A stretch of 18,833 nucleotides of DNA from JADGHQ01 sp045805385. Its GTDB lineage: Bacteria; Actinomycetota; Thermoleophilia; Solirubrobacterales; Thermoleophilaceae. The notes below the pieces were generated by a model. It saw only the letters and a program-made list of their open reading frames with translations, was not told where the DNA came from and ran no database searches. The position numbers were made by a program, and so were the translations under genes. Shown in pieces: positions 1-7,751 of the stretch. Numbering within the stretch: the first letter of the stretch is position 1; every line of letters begins with the position of its first letter. Location of the stretch: the NCBI GenBank assembly GCA_045805385.1, contig JBJMLG010000215.1:1-18833 (forward strand), given 5' to 3'.

Positions 1-1041
1 CTCGTGGCGCGGCGGCAGCGCGACCTTGCGGTTGTCGGTGATGAACTTGCCCTCGGGGAGGCCGTCGAGCGCCTGCTCGACGATCTTCAGCGACTCGCGC
101 ATCTCCGCCATGCGCACGCGGTAGCGGTCGTAGTGGTCGCCCACCGTGCCGACGGGGATGCTGAAGTCGAAGTGCTCGTACGACGAGTGGGGCTCCGCCT
201 TGCGCAGGTCCCAGGGAATGCCGGCGGCGCGCAGCAGCGGCCCGGTCACGCCGAGGCCGAGCAACGTTTCCTTGTCGACCACCGCCACGTTCTTCAGTCG
301 CCGGAGGAAGATCTCGTTGCGGTCGAGCAGCGCCTCGTACTGGTCGATGCGCGAGGGCATGTAGCGGAGGAAGTCGCGACAGCGGTCCTCCCAGCCGGGC
401 GGGATGTCCTCCACCACGCCGCCCACCTGGAAGTAGCGCGTGTGCATGCGCTGTCCGGAGGACATCTCGAAGAGGTCGAGGATCTTGTCGCGGTCGCGCA
501 CGCCCCACCAGAGCATCGTGATCGCGCCGAGGTCGAGCGCCGAGGTGGCGATCCAGAACAGGTGGCTCGCGATGCGGTTCAGCTCGAGGTGGATCACGCG
601 CAGGTACTGGGCGCGCGGCGGCACCTCCTCGTCGAGCAGCCGCTCGATGGCGTTGCAGAAGACCATCGAGTTGAAGTAGTAGGACAGGTAGTCCATCCGC
701 TCCACGAACGGGATGACCTTCCAGTACTGCTGGTCCTCGCAGCTCTTCTCGATGCCGGTGTGCACGTAGCCGATCAGCGGCACGCACGAGCGCACCACCT
801 CGCCCTCGAGCGTGAGCAGCAGCCGCAGCACGCCGTGCGTGGCGGGGTGATGCGGGCCGAGGTTGATCGTGAAGAGCTCGGTCTCCTGCTCGAGCTCGGT
901 GCCTGCGACCGGCTGGTCCGGATGGTCGAGCCGCTCGATAGTGATCGACTGCTCGCGGTCGCGGTATGGCACCGCGAGCGGGTCGAGGCCGGTGGCCTGC
1001 ATGCCCTGCCCGCTGTCCCCGTTGCCTACCTGGTCAGTCAT
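1..1041 (-). CDS. nuoD: NADH-quinone oxidoreductase subunit D (partial, C-terminus off left edge)
   Basis: This is the 49-kDa subunit of respiratory complex I, which sits in the peripheral arm and helps form the quinone-binding pocket next to cluster N2. Reading the minus strand from the ATG at 1041 gives 347 uninterrupted codons. The conserved segment NLGPHHPATHGVLRLLL lies near residue 60, followed by family sequences such as GYVHTGIEK and ERMDYLSYYFNSM. The family is usually about 400 residues, so roughly 60 C-terminal residues lie outside the window. The first 50 or so residues form a polar extension. The ATG overlaps the nuoC stop by 8 bp, which suggests translational coupling; no strong Shine-Dalgarno sequence precedes it. 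Identification is secure; the exact start is likely but not proven. Confidence 0.96.
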   Translation of the reverse strand, partial: MTDQVGNGDSGQGMQATGLDPLAVPYRDREQSITIERLDHPDQPVAGTELEQETELFTINLGPHHPATHGVLRLLLTLEGEVVRSCVPLIGYVHTGIEKSCEDQQYWKVIPFVERMDYLSYYFNSMVFCNAIERLLDEEVPPRAQYLRVIHLELNRIASHLFWIATSALDLGAITMLWWGVRDRDKILDLFEMSSGQRMHTRYFQVGGVVEDIPPGWEDRCRDFLRYMPSRIDQYEALLDRNEIFLRRLKNVAVVDKETLLGLGVTGPLLRAAGIPWDLRKAEPHSSYEHFDFSIPVGTVGDHYDRYRVRMAEMRESLKIVEQALDGLPEGKFITDNRKVALPPRHE

Positions 1042-1555
1042 ACCAGCGGGGGAGAGTGTCCTCGTTGAACGTGTAGATCACGTCCTCGCCGCCCATGGGG
1101 AAGTCGCGACGCTGGGGATAGCCGACGTAGTCCTCGGGCATCAGGATGCGACGCATGTCGGGGTGGCCCTCGAAGACCACGCCGAACATGTCGAATATCT
1201 CGCGCTCCTGGTAGTTCGCACCGGGATAGAGGTCCGTGACCGTCGGCAGCTCCGGCGCGTCGAGCCCCACGCGCGTGCGCACGTTCAGTCGGTCGGCGCG
1301 CGTCATGCTGATCAGCTCGTAGTGCACGCCGAAGCGCGGCTCGGCCGGCAGGTAGTCGCAGCCGTGCACGCTCATCAGGCGGTCGAACGGCTCCTCGTCG
1401 CTGTCGCGCAGGTACACGATCACGTCGCGCACGCGTGCGGGCGCTACGTCGAGAGTCGCCCGCGCCCTGTGGAAGATCGTTCCGGTGACGGCCTCGTCGC
1501 CCAGGTTGTCGCGCACACGCTGGGCGATCAGCTCGAGGCCGGTCGCGTCAGGCAA
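1034..1555 (-). CDS. nuoC: NADH-quinone oxidoreductase subunit C
   Basis: This is the 30-kDa subunit of complex I, part of the hydrophilic arm between NuoD and NuoB. The 173-residue product carries the family signature at residues 117-152: EREIFDMFGVVFEGHPDMRR, then ILMPEDYVGYPQRRDFP. The start is a TTG at 1555. It is supported by a GGAGGG ribosome-binding sequence 8 nt upstream on the minus strand and by an 8-bp overlap with the nuoB stop. The stop overlaps the nuoD start by 8 bp. The protein is a separate NuoC, not the NuoCD fusion of enterobacteria. Confidence 0.95.
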   Translation of the reverse strand: MPDATGLELIAQRVRDNLGDEAVTGTIFHRARATLDVAPARVRDVIVYLRDSDEEPFDRLMSVHGCDYLPAEPRFGVHYELISMTRADRLNVRTRVGLDAPELPTVTDLYPGANYQEREIFDMFGVVFEGHPDMRRILMPEDYVGYPQRRDFPMGGEDVIYTFNEDTLPRWYD

Positions 1556-2186
1556 CTCCGTCGCCCTCCGCGGCGACGAGCCGTGCCGGCTCCTCGGTGC
1601 CCTCGGCGTTGTAGCGCTCGCGCCAACCCAGGTCGGGCTCGTTCTTGATCTTGTCCTGAAGCTTGATGATCCCGTACATGAGCGCCTCCGGACGCGGTGG
1701 GCAGCCCGGAACGTAGACGTCGACCGGCAGGAACTTGTCGGCGCCCTGCACCAGCGCGTAGTTGTTGAACATGCCGGCCGTCGAAGCGCAGGCGCCCATC
1801 GCGATCACCCACTTCGGCTCGAGCATCTGGTCGTAGAGGCGGCGGATGACCGGCGCCATCTTGATCGAGACGCGGCCCGACAGGATCAGCATGTCCGCCT
1901 GGCGCGGGCTCGCGCGCGAAACCTCCGCGCCGAAGCGCGCGAGGTCGTTGCGGGGCGAGCCGATCACCGAGATCATCTCGATCGCGCAGCAGGCGAGGCC
2001 GAAGGTGGCCGGCCAGACGGCGTTTGCGCGGGCCCAGTTCTGGGCCTTCTCGAGCGTGGTGAAGAGGACGCGGTTCTCGACGTACTCCTCGAGCTCCTCG
2101 TCCGGGATTTCGCCGCGCAGCATCTGCTGGGCCCTCAGCTGGCTGATCCGCAGCCCGCGCGGGTCCCCGACCTTCTGCCTGGTCAC
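1548..2186 (-). CDS. nuoB: NADH-quinone oxidoreductase subunit B
   Basis: NuoB (PSST subunit) holds the terminal 4Fe-4S cluster N2 that passes electrons to quinone. The cluster ligands are visible: the tandem cysteines C66-C67 in GLACCAIEM, C133 in GACASTAGMF and C162 in VPGCPPRPEAL. I chose the GTG at 2186 because it forms a GTGA overlap with the nuoA stop. The resulting 212-residue protein begins VTRQKVGDPRG. The open frame continues upstream to 2411, but that part is out-of-frame nuoA sequence. Spacing and overlap indicate co-translation within the nuoABCD operon. The tail after about residue 185 is variable and acidic. Confidence 0.95.
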   Translation of the reverse strand: MTRQKVGDPRGLRISQLRAQQMLRGEIPDEELEEYVENRVLFTTLEKAQNWARANAVWPATFGLACCAIEMISVIGSPRNDLARFGAEVSRASPRQADMLILSGRVSIKMAPVIRRLYDQMLEPKWVIAMGACASTAGMFNNYALVQGADKFLPVDVYVPGCPPRPEALMYGIIKLQDKIKNEPDLGWRERYNAEGTEEPARLVAAEGDGVA

Positions 2187-2539
2187 GTCCACTCGAGCGC
2201 GCCTCTCCGCCAGACGAACACGAAGCCGACCAGCAGCAGGAAGATGAACACCAGCGTCTCGACGAGCGCGAATACCCCGAAGGCCTGCAGCTGAACCGCG
2301 ATCGGGTAGAGGAAGATCACCTCGATGTCGAAGAGGATGAACAGCATCGCGACGAGGTAGAACGAGATGCCGAAGCGGAAGTTCCGCTTCACCTCCGACG
2401 GCAGGCCGCACTCGTAGGGCTCGAACTTCACCGGGTTAGGCTTCCGCGGCCCGAGTACCCCATTCAGCACCGTGAACGCCCCGCCGATGGCGCCGCCGAG
2501 CAGCAGGAAGACGAGTGCGGGCAGGTAGCTCTTCAGCAT
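2183..2539 (-). CDS. nuoA: NADH-quinone oxidoreductase subunit A
   Basis: NuoA is a small three-helix membrane subunit of complex I located near the quinone site. The 118-residue product has predicted helices at about 4-26, 60-82 and 87-109. It carries the conserved loop FEPYECGLPSE (about residues 39-49) and the family segment FRFGISFYLVAMLFILFDIE. It is the first gene of the nuo cluster seen here. The ATG at 2539 has no Shine-Dalgarno sequence and sits 11 nt from a TATAAA -10-like element, so its leader is probably very short. Its stop is shared with the GTG start of nuoB. Confidence 0.95.
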   Translation of the reverse strand: MLKSYLPALVFLLLGGAIGGAFTVLNGVLGPRKPNPVKFEPYECGLPSEVKRNFRFGISFYLVAMLFILFDIEVIFLYPIAVQLQAFGVFALVETLVFIFLLLVGFVFVWRRGALEWT

Positions 2540-2550
2540 GGCGGGACCGG

Positions 2551-2558
2551 TTTATAAC
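2551..2558. promoter_or_regulatory. Possible bidirectional -10 element between nuoA and its divergent neighbour
   Basis: The 33-bp divergent gap contains the self-complementary hexamer TTATAA. Read on the minus strand it gives TATAAA at 2556-2551, 11 nt before the nuoA ATG. Read on the plus strand it gives TATAAC at 2553-2558, 14 nt before the TTG at 2573. Neither direction shows a good -35 sequence; the best candidates match about 3 of 6 positions. A shared symmetric -10 is inferred from the sequence only. Confidence 0.45.
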
Positions 2559-2572
2559 ACCTTTGTGACAGT

Positions 2573-3034
2573 TTGCTACATAGTGCGAAAGGACGCTTTC
2601 TGAGCCGGATCCACGAGGTTGTCGGGATAGGAGTTGTGGCCGCGAACGCCCTGGCGGCAGGATGGGGCGCGGTGGCCTGGTTCCGGCACGAGCCGTCTAT
2701 CTGGTTCTGGTACGTCCTTCGCGTGGCGCAGGGGATCGTCGTCGTGCAAGTTGCCCTCGGCCTCTTCCTTCTAATCGGGGAAGGCAAGCAGGCACCCGAG
2801 GGCCTTCACGTGCTCTACGGGGTCTCGCCCCTGGTGGTGACGCTGTTCAGCGAGGGCATGAGAGTGGGTGCCGCCGAACGCGAGCTCGAGGGCATCGACG
2901 ACCCGGAGTCGCTGCCCCGTGCGGAGCAGATCGCGCTGGCGCGGCGGGTGGTGCTGCGCGAGATGGGCATCATGACGATCGGCGCGCTGCTGATCGTGAC
3001 CCTGTCGCTTCGGGCACTGTCGACCGGGCTGTAG
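2573..3034 (+). CDS. Putative four-helix integral membrane protein of unknown function
   Basis: I do not recognise the family. The 153-residue product has hydrophobic segments at about 14-36, 44-69, 78-95 and 130-149, with a charged stretch at 96-128 (ERELEGIDDPES and following). Histidines lie at the start of segment 1 (H14) and segment 3 (H79). The gene diverges from nuoA across only 33 bp, so expression may be linked to the complex I operon. The earliest start is a TTG at 2573 without a Shine-Dalgarno sequence. In-frame alternatives further in would remove part of the first helix, so I kept the TTG. Third codon positions are mostly G or C, as expected for a real gene here. Confidence 0.75.
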   Translation: MLHSAKGRFLSRIHEVVGIGVVAANALAAGWGAVAWFRHEPSIWFWYVLRVAQGIVVVQVALGLFLLIGEGKQAPEGLHVLYGVSPLVVTLFSEGMRVGAAERELEGIDDPESLPRAEQIALARRVVLREMGIMTIGALLIVTLSLRALSTGL

Positions 3035-3075
3035 AGGCGCCGAGCACTCAGTTCGCCGCTACCGGAAGCGACGTC

Positions 3076-3104
3076 TTGACCCGCCTCCACGAAACGTCTA
3101 GCGT
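3076..3104 (+). promoter_or_regulatory. Candidate promoter for the ABC transporter operon
   Basis: A TTGACC sequence (3076-3081) is followed after 17 bp by TAGCGT (3099-3104). The -35 match is good (5 of 6) but the -10 match is weak (3 of 6). It would give a leader of about 170 nt before the ATG at 3285. The remainder of the 250-bp gap (3035-3284) shows no gene, and only the ribosome binding site AGGAGG (about 3273-3278) stands out. Confidence 0.3.
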
Positions 3105-3284
3105 CGCCCATGACTCGACACGGCTGATCGGCCGCTTCAGGCAAGCTGCCCGTGCAGGTCCGACATGCAGCACTGGCCCGCCGGACTAGACGGACAGCTG
3201 GCTCAGCGACAGACGGCCCCCCGATTGGACTCCAAGGGAAGCCCTCGCGCCGAGGGCAGTCTGCGGAGGCCGTAGGAGGCACCA

Positions 3285-4055
3285 ATGGCCATCCGCGTCC
3301 CCACCGGAAACGGTGTCGGATCAGCCGCTGCCACCGTCGTCGAAGCCACCGACATCACGCGCCGGTTCGGTGAGGGGGACTGGGCGGTCGACGCTCTCCG
3401 CGGCGTTTCGCTGAGCGTGCCCGAGGGGCAGTTCACGGCGGTCATGGGCCCATCCGGCTCAGGCAAGTCCACCCTCATGCACATTCTCGCCGGTCTCGAT
3501 TCGCCGACCAGCGGCCGCGTGTCGATAGGGGGCGAGGACATCACCGACATGGACGATCAGCAGCTCACCCTGCTTCGCCGCCGCCACATCGGGTTCATCT
3601 TCCAGTTCTTCAATCTGCTTCCGATGCTGACGGCTGAGGAGAACATCCTGCTCCCGCTTTCGATCGCCGGCGACAAGCCCGACAGCGGCTGGGTTGCCGA
3701 GCTCACTGAAAAGGTCGGTCTCTCGGATCGCCGCACGCACCGTCCGTCCGAGCTCTCGGGTGGGCAACAGCAACGCGTAGCGATCGCGCGCGGGTTGCTC
3801 TCCCGGCCCACGATCCTGTTCGCGGACGAGCCCACCGGCAACCTCGACTCGACCACGAGCGAGGAGGTGCTGGCGCTCCTGCGCGACTCCGTCGACACCT
3901 ATGGCCAGACCACGCTGATGGTGACCCACGATCCGGCGGCGGCCGCCGTTGCGGACCGTGTGCTGTTCCTGGCCGACGGAATGCTCGTCAAGGATCTCGG
4001 CCACTCCACTGCGCACACCGTCCTCGAGGCGATGGAGGAGCTGGGCCCGCGATGA
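3285..4055 (+). CDS. ABC transporter ATP-binding protein (MacB/LolD-type)
   Basis: This is the ATPase of an FtsX-type ABC system. Such ATPases drive mechanotransmission or lipoprotein/peptide export through their partner permease. In the 256-residue product I see Walker A GPSGSGKST (55-63), the Q-loop glutamine 107, the ABC signature LSGGQ (157-161), Walker B ILFADEP (177-183) and the switch histidine 215. All catalytic positions are intact. The ATG at 3285 follows a clear AGGAGG at about 7 nt spacing. The stop overlaps the permease start as ATGA, so the two subunits are probably made in balanced amounts. The N-terminal 18 residues precede the usual family start. The substrate cannot be told from sequence. 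Confidence 0.95.
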   Translation: MAIRVPTGNGVGSAAATVVEATDITRRFGEGDWAVDALRGVSLSVPEGQFTAVMGPSGSGKSTLMHILAGLDSPTSGRVSIGGEDITDMDDQQLTLLRRRHIGFIFQFFNLLPMLTAEENILLPLSIAGDKPDSGWVAELTEKVGLSDRRTHRPSELSGGQQQRVAIARGLLSRPTILFADEPTGNLDSTTSEEVLALLRDSVDTYGQTTLMVTHDPAAAAVADRVLFLADGMLVKDLGHSTAHTVLEAMEELGPR

Positions 4056-6637
4056 CCAAGGCCGCCGTACGAGGGCTGCTCGGACGCAAGGTCCGCACCA
4101 GCCTCACAGCGCTGGCGGTGGTGCTCGGCGTCGCGATGGTCAGCGGCACCTACGTGCTCACCGACACGATTTCGAAGGCTTTCGACTCGATCTTCAACGA
4201 CTCGTACAAGGGGACGAGCGCCGTCATCAGCGGTAGGGAAGTGGTGAAGGAGTCGGCGAGCGGCACCGCCACGGTCTCGGCGTCGCTGCTCCCCAAGGTG
4301 AAGAACCTCAGCGGAGTGGGCGCGGCCGCGGGCGCGATCTTCGACGTGCGGGGCAACACCGACTTCGCGAAGCTGATCGACAAGAACGGAAAGGTGATCT
4401 CGAGCGCGGGCGGCGCGCCGAACTTCGGCTGGGGCATCGACACGAGTCAGCCGCGCTTCAACCCGTTCACCCTCAAGAGCGGAACCTGGGCCGCCGGCCC
4501 CGGACAGGTCGTGATCGACGCCGATACCGCGAGCAAGAAGCACTTCAAGGTCGGTGACAAGATCGGTGTCTCGGCTCAGGGGCCGACGAGGCAGTTCCGC
4601 ATCTCAGGGGTGGCCAAGCTCGGCTCGGTGAACTCGATCGGCGGCGCCACCTTCGCCATCTTCACGGTGCCGACCGCTCAGGCGGTGCTCCACAAGGCGG
4701 GTCAGTACGACGAGATCTTCGTCGCGTCGAAGCCCGGAGTGTCGGAGCAGGCCGTAGCGGCCCAGGTGAAGCCGCTGCTGCCCGGCTCGGCGACCGTGAA
4801 GACCGCGGCGGACCAGGCGAAGTCCGTGTCGGAGGACGCCCAGAGCGGCGTCGACTTCGTTCGCTACCTGCTGCTCGCCTTCGCAGGGATCGCTCTGCTG
4901 GTGGGTTCGTTCGTCATCTTCAACACGATCTCGATGACGCTCACGCAGCGCGTGCGCGAGCTCGCCACGCTGCGCACGCTGGGTGCCTCGCGCAAGCAGG
5001 TGCGGCGGTCCGTGCTGCTCGAAGGACTCATCATCGGCCTGGTCGCCTCGGTGATCGGGCTGGTGCTCGGGATCGCGCTCGCCAAGGGGCTGAACGCGCT
5101 CTTCGTCGCGCTTGGGATCGACATGCCGCAGCAGGGAACTGTCGTCAAGGGCAGGACGATTCTGGTTTCCGTCCTGCTCGGCGTCGTGGTCACCATGCTC
5201 GCCACGTGGGGTCCGGCGCGACGCGCGACGCGCGTGCCGCCGATATCGGCCGTGCGCGAGGGCGCGACGCTCCCGCGCACGCGACTCGCGCGCCACAGCG
5301 GAAGGACAGCGCTCGTGGTTCTCGGGCTCGCGGCGGTGCTGCTGGTCTACGGGTTGTTCGCGAGCGGCCTCGCGACCGGCGCGATTCTCCTCAGCGTCGG
5401 TGTGGGCTGCCTCCTGCTGTTCGTGGGTGTGGGGCTGGTCTCGTCCAACCTCGTGAAACCGCTGGCCGCCGTGGTGGGCGCGCCGGCCGAGCGATTCGGG
5501 GGCGCGCCCGGGCGCCTCGCGCGCGAGAACTCGGTGCGCAATCCGGTCCGAACCGCCAGGACGGCGGGCGCACTCATGATCGGGCTGGCGCTCGTCGCGC
5601 TGATAGCAACGCTCGGCGCCGGAGTGCGGAACACCGACAAGGACGCCGTCAGGAAGCAGGTGAAGGCGGACTACGTGGTCACCTCGAGCAATGGGTTCGA
5701 CCAGTTCGTCGCGCGCGCCGGTGACGGCGCGGCAAAAGCGCCCGGCGTGCAGGTTGCGTCCAGCGTGAGGAGCGACAAGGCGCGCTCGTTCGGAACGAGC
5801 GTCGACGTGACAGGGGTGGACCCGGCCACCATCGGGCAGGTGTACGCGTACGGCTGGACGAAGGGATCCGACGCGACGCTCGGCACGCTCGGGACGAACG
5901 GCGCTGTCGTGAAGAAGGACTTCGCCAAGGACAACCACCTCGCAGTCGGCAGCAACTTCACGGTGACCACGCCCGCGGGCAAGACTCTCCCGCTCCAGGT
6001 GAAGGGGGTCTACGAGCCGCCGAACAAGGATTTCGACCCGCTGCTCGGGTCGGTCAGCATCCCGCAGCAGACGTTCGACTCGACGTTCCCACGCCCGAAG
6101 AACCTGTTCACGTTCCTGAACGTGAACGGCGGTGCGAGCTCACAAGCCGCGTCGAACATCGAGCGCGCGCTCGCGCCGTTCCCTGACGCGAAGGTGCGGA
6201 CCGAGTCGAGCTTCGTGAACAACCGCACCGCGGACTTCGACAAGATCCTCCAGATCTTCTATGTGCTGCTCGCGCTGTCGGTGATCATCAGCCTCTTCGG
6301 CGTGGTAAACGCGCTGGTGCTGTCGGTGTACGAGCGGACGAGAGAGCTGGGGATGCTGAGGGCGGTCGGCATGACTCAGCGCCAGACTCGCCGCATGGTG
6401 AGGGACGAGAGCGTGATCATGGCGCTCATCGGAGCTGCACTCGGCTTGCCGCTCGGGATCTTCCTGGCGGCGATCATCACCAGGGCTCTCCGCTCACAGT
6501 CGTTCGCGTTCTCGCTGCCCCTGTTGATCCTCGTGATCATGGCGCTGTTCGCGTTCGTGGCCGGGGTGCTCGCCTCCATTCTTCCCGCGAGGCGGGCGTC
6601 CCGGCTTAACGTGCTGAACGCGTTGCAGTACGAGTAG
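4052..6637 (+). CDS. ABC transporter permease, two-module FtsX/MacB-like
   Basis: This is the membrane partner of the preceding ATPase. The 861-residue protein has the layout of actinobacterial large FtsX-like permeases. There is an N-terminal helix (about 12-36), an extracellular MacB-type domain (about 40-265), and an FtsX helix bundle (about 270-295, 322-345, 370-390). Central helices follow at about 420-468 and 500-525, then a second extracellular domain (530-725) and a second FtsX bundle (731-757, 788-812, 822-845). Both modules carry the cytoplasmic coupling sequences QRVRELATLRTLGAS and ERTRELGMLRAVGMT. Each ends in a helix followed by a GPARRA or LPARRA segment. The ORF is complete and ends 9 bp before the stop of the convergent flavin reductase. 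Confidence 0.93.
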   Translation: MTKAAVRGLLGRKVRTSLTALAVVLGVAMVSGTYVLTDTISKAFDSIFNDSYKGTSAVISGREVVKESASGTATVSASLLPKVKNLSGVGAAAGAIFDVRGNTDFAKLIDKNGKVISSAGGAPNFGWGIDTSQPRFNPFTLKSGTWAAGPGQVVIDADTASKKHFKVGDKIGVSAQGPTRQFRISGVAKLGSVNSIGGATFAIFTVPTAQAVLHKAGQYDEIFVASKPGVSEQAVAAQVKPLLPGSATVKTAADQAKSVSEDAQSGVDFVRYLLLAFAGIALLVGSFVIFNTISMTLTQRVRELATLRTLGASRKQVRRSVLLEGLIIGLVASVIGLVLGIALAKGLNALFVALGIDMPQQGTVVKGRTILVSVLLGVVVTMLATWGPARRATRVPPISAVREGATLPRTRLARHSGRTALVVLGLAAVLLVYGLFASGLATGAILLSVGVGCLLLFVGVGLVSSNLVKPLAAVVGAPAERFGGAPGRLARENSVRNPVRTARTAGALMIGLALVALIATLGAGVRNTDKDAVRKQVKADYVVTSSNGFDQFVARAGDGAAKAPGVQVASSVRSDKARSFGTSVDVTGVDPATIGQVYAYGWTKGSDATLGTLGTNGAVVKKDFAKDNHLAVGSNFTVTTPAGKTLPLQVKGVYEPPNKDFDPLLGSVSIPQQTFDSTFPRPKNLFTFLNVNGGASSQAASNIERALAPFPDAKVRTESSFVNNRTADFDKILQIFYVLLALSVIISLFGVVNALVLSVYERTRELGMLRAVGMTQRQTRRMVRDESVIMALIGAALGLPLGIFLAAIITRALRSQSFAFSLPLLILVIMALFAFVAGVLASILPARRASRLNVLNALQYE

Positions 6638-6646
6638 AGGAGCGCC

Positions 6647-7129
6647 TCAGCTCGCCAGCGAGCGATAGCCGCTGCGGTAGTACACGAGCGGCTCTCCGCC
6701 GGGTGCGCCTGCACCCGTGATCGACACGATGGCGATCACGTGGTCGCCGCCGGGGATCAGCTCTTGCACGTCGCCGGCGAGCCAGGCCACCACGCCGTCG
6801 AGCACCGGCAGCCCGTCCACGTCGCGCCAGCCGACGCCCTCGAACTTCTCGGGCTGCGGGCGCTTGCTCGCGAACGCCACCGCTAGGTCCTGCTGACCCT
6901 GCGCGAGGATGTTGACCACCAGCCGGTGCGTGTCCCGCACCACCGCGAGCGTCCGCGACGAGAGGTCCAGGCAGACCACCATCAGGACCGGCTCGAGCGA
7001 GAGAGAGCAGACGGCGTTCGTGGTCAGCCCGGACGGCCCCGACCCCCCGGCGGCTGTGACAACCGCGACACCGGTGGCAAAATGGCTGACCGCGGTTCGG
7101 TAGGAAGCGGTGTCGAGGTCGTCGGGCAA
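6647..7129 (-). CDS. Flavin reductase-like domain protein (FMN-binding split barrel)
   Basis: The 160-residue product matches the single-domain flavin reductase family (HpaC/DIM6-like), which binds FMN and often supplies reduced flavin to a monooxygenase. Recognisable family segments are FATGVAVVTA (17-26), a GLTTNAVCSLSLEP flavin-binding stretch (34-47), GGDHVIAIV (127-135) and the C-terminal PLVYYRSGYRSL (147-158). No monooxygenase lies nearby, so the partner is unknown. The first available start is a TTG at 7129 with no clear Shine-Dalgarno sequence; the family usually begins only a few residues before the conserved R-x-x-x-x-x-F-A-T-G, which fits. It diverges from the RsbW-like gene. Confidence 0.88.
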   Translation of the reverse strand: MPDDLDTASYRTAVSHFATGVAVVTAAGGSGPSGLTTNAVCSLSLEPVLMVVCLDLSSRTLAVVRDTHRLVVNILAQGQQDLAVAFASKRPQPEKFEGVGWRDVDGLPVLDGVVAWLAGDVQELIPGGDHVIAIVSITGAGAPGGEPLVYYRSGYRSLAS

Positions 7130-7165
7130 GTGTCGGAGCGGGCCCCAGTCGACAGCGCGGCGCCA

Positions 7166-7585
7166 ATGGGGCGAGATGCAGTGACCCTATCTGGAAAAGG
7201 ATTTCGCGAGGCGGAGATCTGCATTACGGCGGAGCTCCAGCGGCTACCCGAGATTCGGAGCTTTGCCGACACATGTGCGAACGCGTACGGCTTCGACGAC
7301 CAGGTGCGCTACCAGATCAAGATGGCCGCCAGCGAGGCGGTTGCCAACGCGGTCGAGCACGGCTCGAACGGTCCGTCCGACAAGGTGCGCGTGCGCGCCG
7401 TCAACGAGGGCGGCCTGCTCGCCTTCTACGTGAGCGACAGCGGCAGCTTTGTGCCACGCATCGCGCCGCGCGGCGCACTGCCCGAGCGCGGGCGCGGACT
7501 CGCGTTCCTCGGCCAGCTGATGGACGAGGTGGACATTCGGCCGGGACCCACGGGCACGACACTGCGCTTTGCCAAGCGGCTCTGA
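7166..7585 (+). CDS. RsbW/SpoIIAB-like anti-sigma factor ATPase (serine kinase family)
   Basis: This is a GHKL-fold ATPase of the HATPase_c_2 type. Members bind a sigma factor or phosphorylate an anti-anti-sigma protein in partner-switching circuits. With the ATG at 7166 the product is 139 residues. It shows the N box E57-x-x-x-N61-x-x-x-H65, a G1 motif DSG at 91-93, and the G2 motif GRG at 109-111 followed by LAFLGQLMDEV. The glycine normally found two residues after DxG is replaced (DSGSF). An in-frame ATG at 7082 would give 167 residues but would overlap the divergent flavin reductase by 48 bp. Neither start has a good Shine-Dalgarno sequence, so the start is uncertain. No sigma factor or anti-anti-sigma gene is in the window. 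Confidence 0.85.
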   Translation: MGRDAVTLSGKGFREAEICITAELQRLPEIRSFADTCANAYGFDDQVRYQIKMAASEAVANAVEHGSNGPSDKVRVRAVNEGGLLAFYVSDSGSFVPRIAPRGALPERGRGLAFLGQLMDEVDIRPGPTGTTLRFAKRL

Positions 7586-7735
7586 GCCGCGGCGGGATGG
7601 TGCCCCGGCGCCGGCCTTTGATCGCCGCCGATGTGAGACGACCTCGGGCGTAATGTTGCGCTGGTCGGGCCGTCTACGGCCGCCGCCGGGGCGACAAGGC
7701 TTTCGGCGGCGGGCGGCGGGTTCCTCCGGGCGCCG

Positions 7736-7741
7736 GATAAT
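7736..7741 (+). promoter_or_regulatory. Candidate -10 element for the cytochrome c gene
   Basis: GATAAT (5 of 6 to TATAAT) ends 10 nt before the GTG start at 7752 in otherwise extremely GC-rich DNA. No convincing -35 lies 16-18 bp upstream. If used, transcription would begin within a few bases of the start codon. Confidence 0.4.
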
Positions 7742-7751
7742 ATGCGCGCCC

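Noticed and set aside
4..1068. Long plus-strand ORF of 354 codons opposite nuoD
   Set aside because: It is the antisense shadow of nuoD; its translation is rich in R, A, V, H and D with no recognisable domain, as expected in GC-rich DNA.
4604..5938. 444-codon minus-strand ORF inside the ABC permease
   Set aside because: Antisense shadow of a clearly coding permease; its translation is compositionally biased (R, E, H) and has no motif.
7569..7751. Longer N-terminus for the cytochrome c protein
   Set aside because: The upstream codons encode an arginine/proline-rich stretch that would bury the signal peptide; the GTG at 7752 places it at the N-terminus.
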